64,000 bases of DNA, taken from the NCBI RefSeq assembly GCF_030816855.1, contig NZ_JAUSYK010000001.1, positions 1,798,001 to 1,862,000 on the forward strand. Direction: 5' to 3'. The notes beneath the pieces are model-generated. The model made no database searches, was not told the DNA's origin, and saw nothing but the letters and a program-made list of their open reading frames with translations. How positions within the stretch are numbered: position 1 is the stretch's first letter; each line of letters opens with the position of its first letter. Position numbers and translations under genes: made by a program. The stretch comes from Arthrobacter sp. B3I4. GTDB lineage: Bacteria > Actinomycetota > Actinomycetes > Actinomycetales > Micrococcaceae. Shown here piece after piece: positions 61,666 through 64,000 of this stretch.

Positions 61666-61700
61666 GCAATGGCCCCGGACCGTTGGTCCGGGGCCATTGC
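61666..61700. terminator. Bidirectional intrinsic terminator, 16-bp perfect stem
   Basis: Arms 61666-61681 and 61685-61700 are perfect complements with a three-base loop. It lies between the convergent pdtaS and whiB1 genes. Confidence 0.93.
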
Positions 61701-61725
61701 GTTGCCAGATACCCGGCGGTGAAAA

Positions 61726-61974
61726 CTAGGAGGCGCGGCGAGCGCGGGCGGCTCGGCGCTTCAGGGCGCGGCGTTCGTCTTCGCTCATACCGCCCCAGAC
61801 GCCCGCGTCCTGCCCGGACTCGAGCGCCCATTGGAGGCAAGTGTCCACAACGGGGCACCGCCTGCAGACGCTTTTCGCCTCCTCAATCTGCAGGAGGGCG
61901 GGACCTGTGTTTCCTACCGGGAAGAACAGCTCCGGATCCTTGTCGAGGCACGCTGCGCGGTTACGCCAATCCAT
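61726..61974 (-). CDS. whiB1: WhiB1-type iron-sulfur transcription factor
   Basis: 82 residues from ATG 61974 (Met-Asp-Trp-Arg-Asn); an ATG 18 bases earlier would add six residues that WhiB1 lacks. The four [4Fe-4S] cysteines are Cys9, Cys37, Cys40 and Cys46 (Val-Cys-Arg-Arg-Cys-Pro). The Gly-Val-Trp-Gly-Gly turn lies at 58-62 and a Lys/Arg-rich DNA-binding tail follows. In M. tuberculosis WhiB1 is essential, nitric-oxide-sensitive, binds the major sigma factor, and is regulated by CRP; a CRP-type palindrome lies about 44 bp upstream of this gene too. A terminator is shared with pdtaS. Confidence 0.95.
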   Translation of the reverse strand: MDWRNRAACLDKDPELFFPVGNTGPALLQIEEAKSVCRRCPVVDTCLQWALESGQDAGVWGGMSEDERRALKRRAARARRAS

Positions 61975-62017
61975 GCTGATCAGTAACTCCATTCGTGGGA
62001 ATTCATTTGCTGCCTCT

Positions 62018-62033
62018 TGTGAAAATATTCACT
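62018..62033. promoter_or_regulatory. CRP/GlxR-type binding site TGTGA-N6-TCACT upstream of whiB1
   Basis: The 16-mer TGTGAAAATATTCACT is a near-perfect CRP-family palindrome (consensus TGTGA-N6-TCACA). It begins 44 bp upstream of the whiB1 start on the reverse strand. Control of whiB1 by the CRP-family regulator Rv3676 is documented in M. tuberculosis. Confidence 0.8.
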
Positions 62034-62044
62034 AGAGGCTTCAT

Positions 62045-62067
62045 AAGAAAGGGGCCCTGTGGGCCCC
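62045..62067 (-). terminator. Terminator-like hairpin in the whiB1 leader
   Basis: GGGGCCC (62051-62057) pairs with GGGCCCC (62061-62067) around a TGT loop, and read on the reverse strand the stem is followed by TTTCTT. If whiB1 transcripts start upstream of it, it could act as an attenuator. Confidence 0.55.
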
Positions 62068-62213
62068 CTCGGTCATCTGGATTAAGCGTGTCATGTTAAC
62101 GCTGTGTAAACAAGGGGTTTTTGCTGTACAAATGCCGCCGAATCGTGAGCGATGCATCACATTGGCTGGCGGAGCCCCCACTTCTGCTTGACTATGTCGG
62201 GTAGGGTGCCAGT
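62068..62213. promoter_or_regulatory. Divergent intergenic region, whiB1 / membrane protein gene
   Basis: These 146 bp are less G+C-rich and include TCATGTTAACGCTGTGTAAAC (about 62091-62111), plausible for promoter elements in either direction. I could not assign specific boxes. Confidence 0.35.
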
Positions 62214-62681
62214 GTGTCAAGACCCCCTGTGAACCCAATTGACCCCGACGGCGACCAGCAAGGGGGTTCTGGACCGCATCCTGTCGGCAGGCCTGCGGGC
62301 ATCAAAGTGATCTCTCTGGTCGTGGTGCTCGAAGCGATGGCATTGCTTGTGGCCGCAGGCTGGTACGGACTTCAGCTGGTGTCCGGCGCCCCGGTGCTGT
62401 CCTTTTGGGGAGCCGTCTTCACTCTGGGCCTGCTGCTCGCCTTTTCCGCCTGGCTGTTCGCGGTGGCGGTTTTCCTGTTCCGCGGCTACCGCTGGCCGCG
62501 GGCAGGGGCATTGGTGGCCCAGCTGTTTATGCTCACTATTGGCTTTCCCACGCTGACTGGCGGCTATGTGATTGCCGGTTTGGCCATGCTGGTGCCGGCC
62601 GCCGTTGCCATCGTCCTGTTGTTTGACAAGCGCGTGATTGCCTTTGCTTCGCGCGCAGGCGGCGCGCCGCCGGCCCTGTAA
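62214..62681 (+). CDS. Small four-helix integral membrane protein
   Basis: 155 residues from a GTG. The first 27 residues are a Pro/Gly/Asp-rich cytoplasmic segment, then four hydrophobic helices at about 30-52, 63-88, 96-116 and 118-138. No charged residues of note inside the helices and no recognised domain. It is convergent with the FtsK-like gene (16 bp between the stops). Function unknown. Confidence 0.8.
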   Translation: MSRPPVNPIDPDGDQQGGSGPHPVGRPAGIKVISLVVVLEAMALLVAAGWYGLQLVSGAPVLSFWGAVFTLGLLLAFSAWLFAVAVFLFRGYRWPRAGALVAQLFMLTIGFPTLTGGYVIAGLAMLVPAAVAIVLLFDKRVIAFASRAGGAPPAL

Positions 62682-62696
62682 CAGCCGCATCGCTAG

Positions 62697-64000
62697 CTAT
62701 GGATCGGTGCCGGGCTGGGCGCGGTCTGGAGCCAGCGCGAGCTGAACGGCCATGACCCGGCAGTCTGAGATCACGACCGCCCGGCCCGCCGGCGGACGTG
62801 GCTCCGGCTCAAAGCGAATACTGAACAGCTCCGCGTCCATCATGCTCTGGGGCTGAATCAGGATGCCCTTGCCGTGGCGGCGGACGGAAAGAGCCAGCGG
62901 CACGCGCTGCTGCAACGCCGGGCCGTGCCCGGCCGTGAAGACCACCGTCCAGCCGAGGCTGTTCAGCTGCAGCAACTTATCGTTCACGTCCCTTGTGGCC
63001 AGGTCCAGATCGTCGGCGAGAATGATGGCGGCCCGGTCAAGGGCTCCGGCCAACGCCTGTGCGCGGATTCCAGTCCAGTACGCTTCCCGCCCGGTCTCCT
63101 CCCTGGAGCCTATCCACGTCCGGGCCGGATTGAGCAGCGGCAGGGCCCGCAAGAGGGCGCTCTTTCCTGAACCCGGACCGCCAAGGACGGCGAGCACGCC
63201 CCCCGGCGGCAACACAATGCCGGCCGGGAGCAGTTCATCGCCGCCAACCCCCACCAATAACGTGCCTGTCGGTGCTGTCGGTGCTGTCGGTGCTGACTGT
63301 GCCCTCGGTGCGTTGGGTACCTTCGGTGCCTCCGGTGCTGTCTGTGCCGGACAGAGTGCTGTCGGCGCTGTCGGTGCTGGCGGTGCGGGACGGAGTGCCG
63401 GCTCAACGACGACCGCCCCTCGCCGGGCGCTCTCTCGGTGAAGGGTCTCCAGCCGGGAGCGGACTTCCTCCACCGTCACCAGTGCAGGAAGGGCCTCCAC
63501 CCGGAACGGCCGGCTCTGCACGTTGCCTGCCGGAGGACTGGGCAGCGGCCGGCCGCCGGATGTCCCTGCGGGTTTCTGGAACAACTGCGCGGCCCGCAGC
63601 ACATCCCGTGTAGACCAGCCGTTGCCCGGCGGCGCCGGCCACCCGTTGGGGGTCTCAGTTCTCGCAGACATCCCCGAGACGACGACCCGGCCCGGAAGCG
63701 CCGGAAGCCGCGGCATCGGTGGCCACGCGAGCCGGTCTTCCTCCGTCGACCCGGCGGGGAAGTAGATCCTGTTGGGAAGGGCCGCGAAAAACCGTGACGT
63801 CACGAGTTCGCGCTCGCCGGTCAGCATCCCAACAACGCCCGCTTTGGGGCCGTCCCGGAGGATGTCGTGCACAACGTCCTCGGCCCAAGCCAGCGGGCCG
63901 GAGCGGAACTTCGAAAGCCAGGAGCCCCAGTTGTGCAGAACAAGGATCAGAGGCGGCGGTTTGGGAAGAGGCGCGTCGACCAGCCGGCTGTTTACTTCCT
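62697..64000 (-). CDS. FtsK/SpoIIIE-type (EssC/EccC-like) ATPase, C-terminal part, 5' end outside window
   Basis: The frame is open to the right edge (codons from 63998), so at least 433 residues of the C-terminus are here. The stretch Pro-Pro-Leu-Ile-Leu-Val-Leu-His-Asn-Trp-Gly-Ser-Trp followed by Gly-Val-Val-Gly-Met-Leu-Thr-Gly-Glu-Arg resembles the end of an FtsK/SpoIIIE ATPase domain. After an Ala-Pro-Thr repeat linker comes a further P-loop: Gly-Gly-Pro-Gly-Ser-Gly-Lys-Ser-Ala-Leu-Leu and a Walker B-like Ala-Ile-Ile-Leu-Ala-Asp-Asp. Serial FtsK-like ATPase domains are the layout of type VII secretion motors (EccC/EssC). No WXG100 gene is in the window, so the assignment is tentative. Confidence 0.78.
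   Translation of the reverse strand, partial: EVNSRLVDAPLPKPPPLILVLHNWGSWLSKFRSGPLAWAEDVVHDILRDGPKAGVVGMLTGERELVTSRFFAALPNRIYFPAGSTEEDRLAWPPMPRLPALPGRVVVSGMSARTETPNGWPAPPGNGWSTRDVLRAAQLFQKPAGTSGGRPLPSPPAGNVQSRPFRVEALPALVTVEEVRSRLETLHRESARRGAVVVEPALRPAPPAPTAPTALCPAQTAPEAPKVPNAPRAQSAPTAPTAPTGTLLVGVGGDELLPAGIVLPPGGVLAVLGGPGSGKSALLRALPLLNPARTWIGSREETGREAYWTGIRAQALAGALDRAAIILADDLDLATRDVNDKLLQLNSLGWTVVFTAGHGPALQQRVPLALSVRRHGKGILIQPQSMMDAELFSIRFEPEPRPPAGRAVVISDCRVMAVQLALAPDRAQPGTDP
63257..63400. repeat. GGTGCTGTC-type repeats encoding an Ala-Pro-Thr linker
   Basis: A nine-base theme (GGTGCTGTC and variants) recurs many times across this stretch, encoding Ala-Pro-Thr-Ala-Pro-type repeats on the reverse strand between two ATPase domains of the FtsK-like protein. 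It keeps the reading frame. Confidence 0.8.

Noticed and set aside
62041..62238. Short reverse-strand frame between whiB1 and the membrane protein gene
   Set aside because: It overlaps the start of the membrane protein gene, contains the terminator-like hairpin, and has no ribosome binding site or homology I recognise.
63257..63400. Possible CRISPR-like array
   Set aside because: The units are about nine bases, contiguous without unique spacers, in frame and coding; this is a coding microsatellite.

Overview
The window is a high-G+C actinobacterial chromosome segment. Protein content and gene order point to Micrococcaceae (Arthrobacter / Pseudarthrobacter type). Markers include WhiB1, MtrAB-LpqB, PdtaS, the AdnB-NudC-UvrD2 block, UPF0182, an RskA-type anti-sigma factor with its sigma-K-like factor, and frequent GTG and TTG starts. 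It is almost entirely chromosomal core. I saw no rRNA, insertion sequence, prophage or CRISPR array.

Layout. 0-14 kb: the nuclease end of an AdnB-like helicase, an aminoglycoside-phosphotransferase-fold protein, nudC, uvrD2, a YgjP-like metallopeptidase, a DUF2342 protein, a PDZ/Lon-type protease and a UPF0182 membrane protein; then two identical initiator tRNA genes flanking a CPBP membrane protein. 14-21 kb: photolyase, a frameshifted pspA, a large secreted TPM-domain protein and an HtrA-like membrane protease (envelope stress). 21-28.6 kb: etfB-etfA-PIG-L deacetylase, gluconokinase, rskA/sigK, trmL, a DoxX-DnaJ-like operon and a divergent cysteine-rich regulator. 28.6-38 kb: an EamA exporter, iscS and mnmA (2-thiouridine in tRNA), then a five-domain peptide ABC importer in four genes. 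38-47.8 kb: chorismate mutase, a MetE-like protein without zinc ligands, a DUF4166 protein, mtrA-mtrB-lpqB (lpqB frameshifted), a ComF-like protein, long-form hpf and a YcaQ-like glycosylase. 47.9-55.2 kb: secA, an Rv3235-like protein, a LysM protein, an unknown protein, an excisionase-type DNA-binding protein, and a SAF protein overlapping a CpaE/MinD-like ATPase. 55.3-64 kb: large NAD-glutamate dehydrogenase, pdtaS, whiB1, a small membrane protein and the C-terminal part of an FtsK/EssC-like ATPase that runs off the window.

Working together. SecA, MtrAB-LpqB, HtrA, TPM/PspA and SigK/RskA form a set for export and envelope surveillance. IscS and MnmA are consecutive steps of one tRNA modification. 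The peptide importer has an intrinsic terminator after its binding-protein gene, which should make that protein more abundant than the permeases. WhiB1 has a CRP-type palindrome upstream.

Two genes that are normally intact, pspA and lpqB, each carry what looks like one extra base; both could be assembly errors and should be checked before any biology is built on them. The least understood part is the SAF / degenerate ParA / excisionase-HTH / LysM / unknown-protein neighbourhood at 50.7-55.2 kb. The orphan FtsK/EssC-like gene at the right edge and the DoxX / DnaJ-NERD-like / cysteine-rich regulator module at 26.2-28.6 kb are next.
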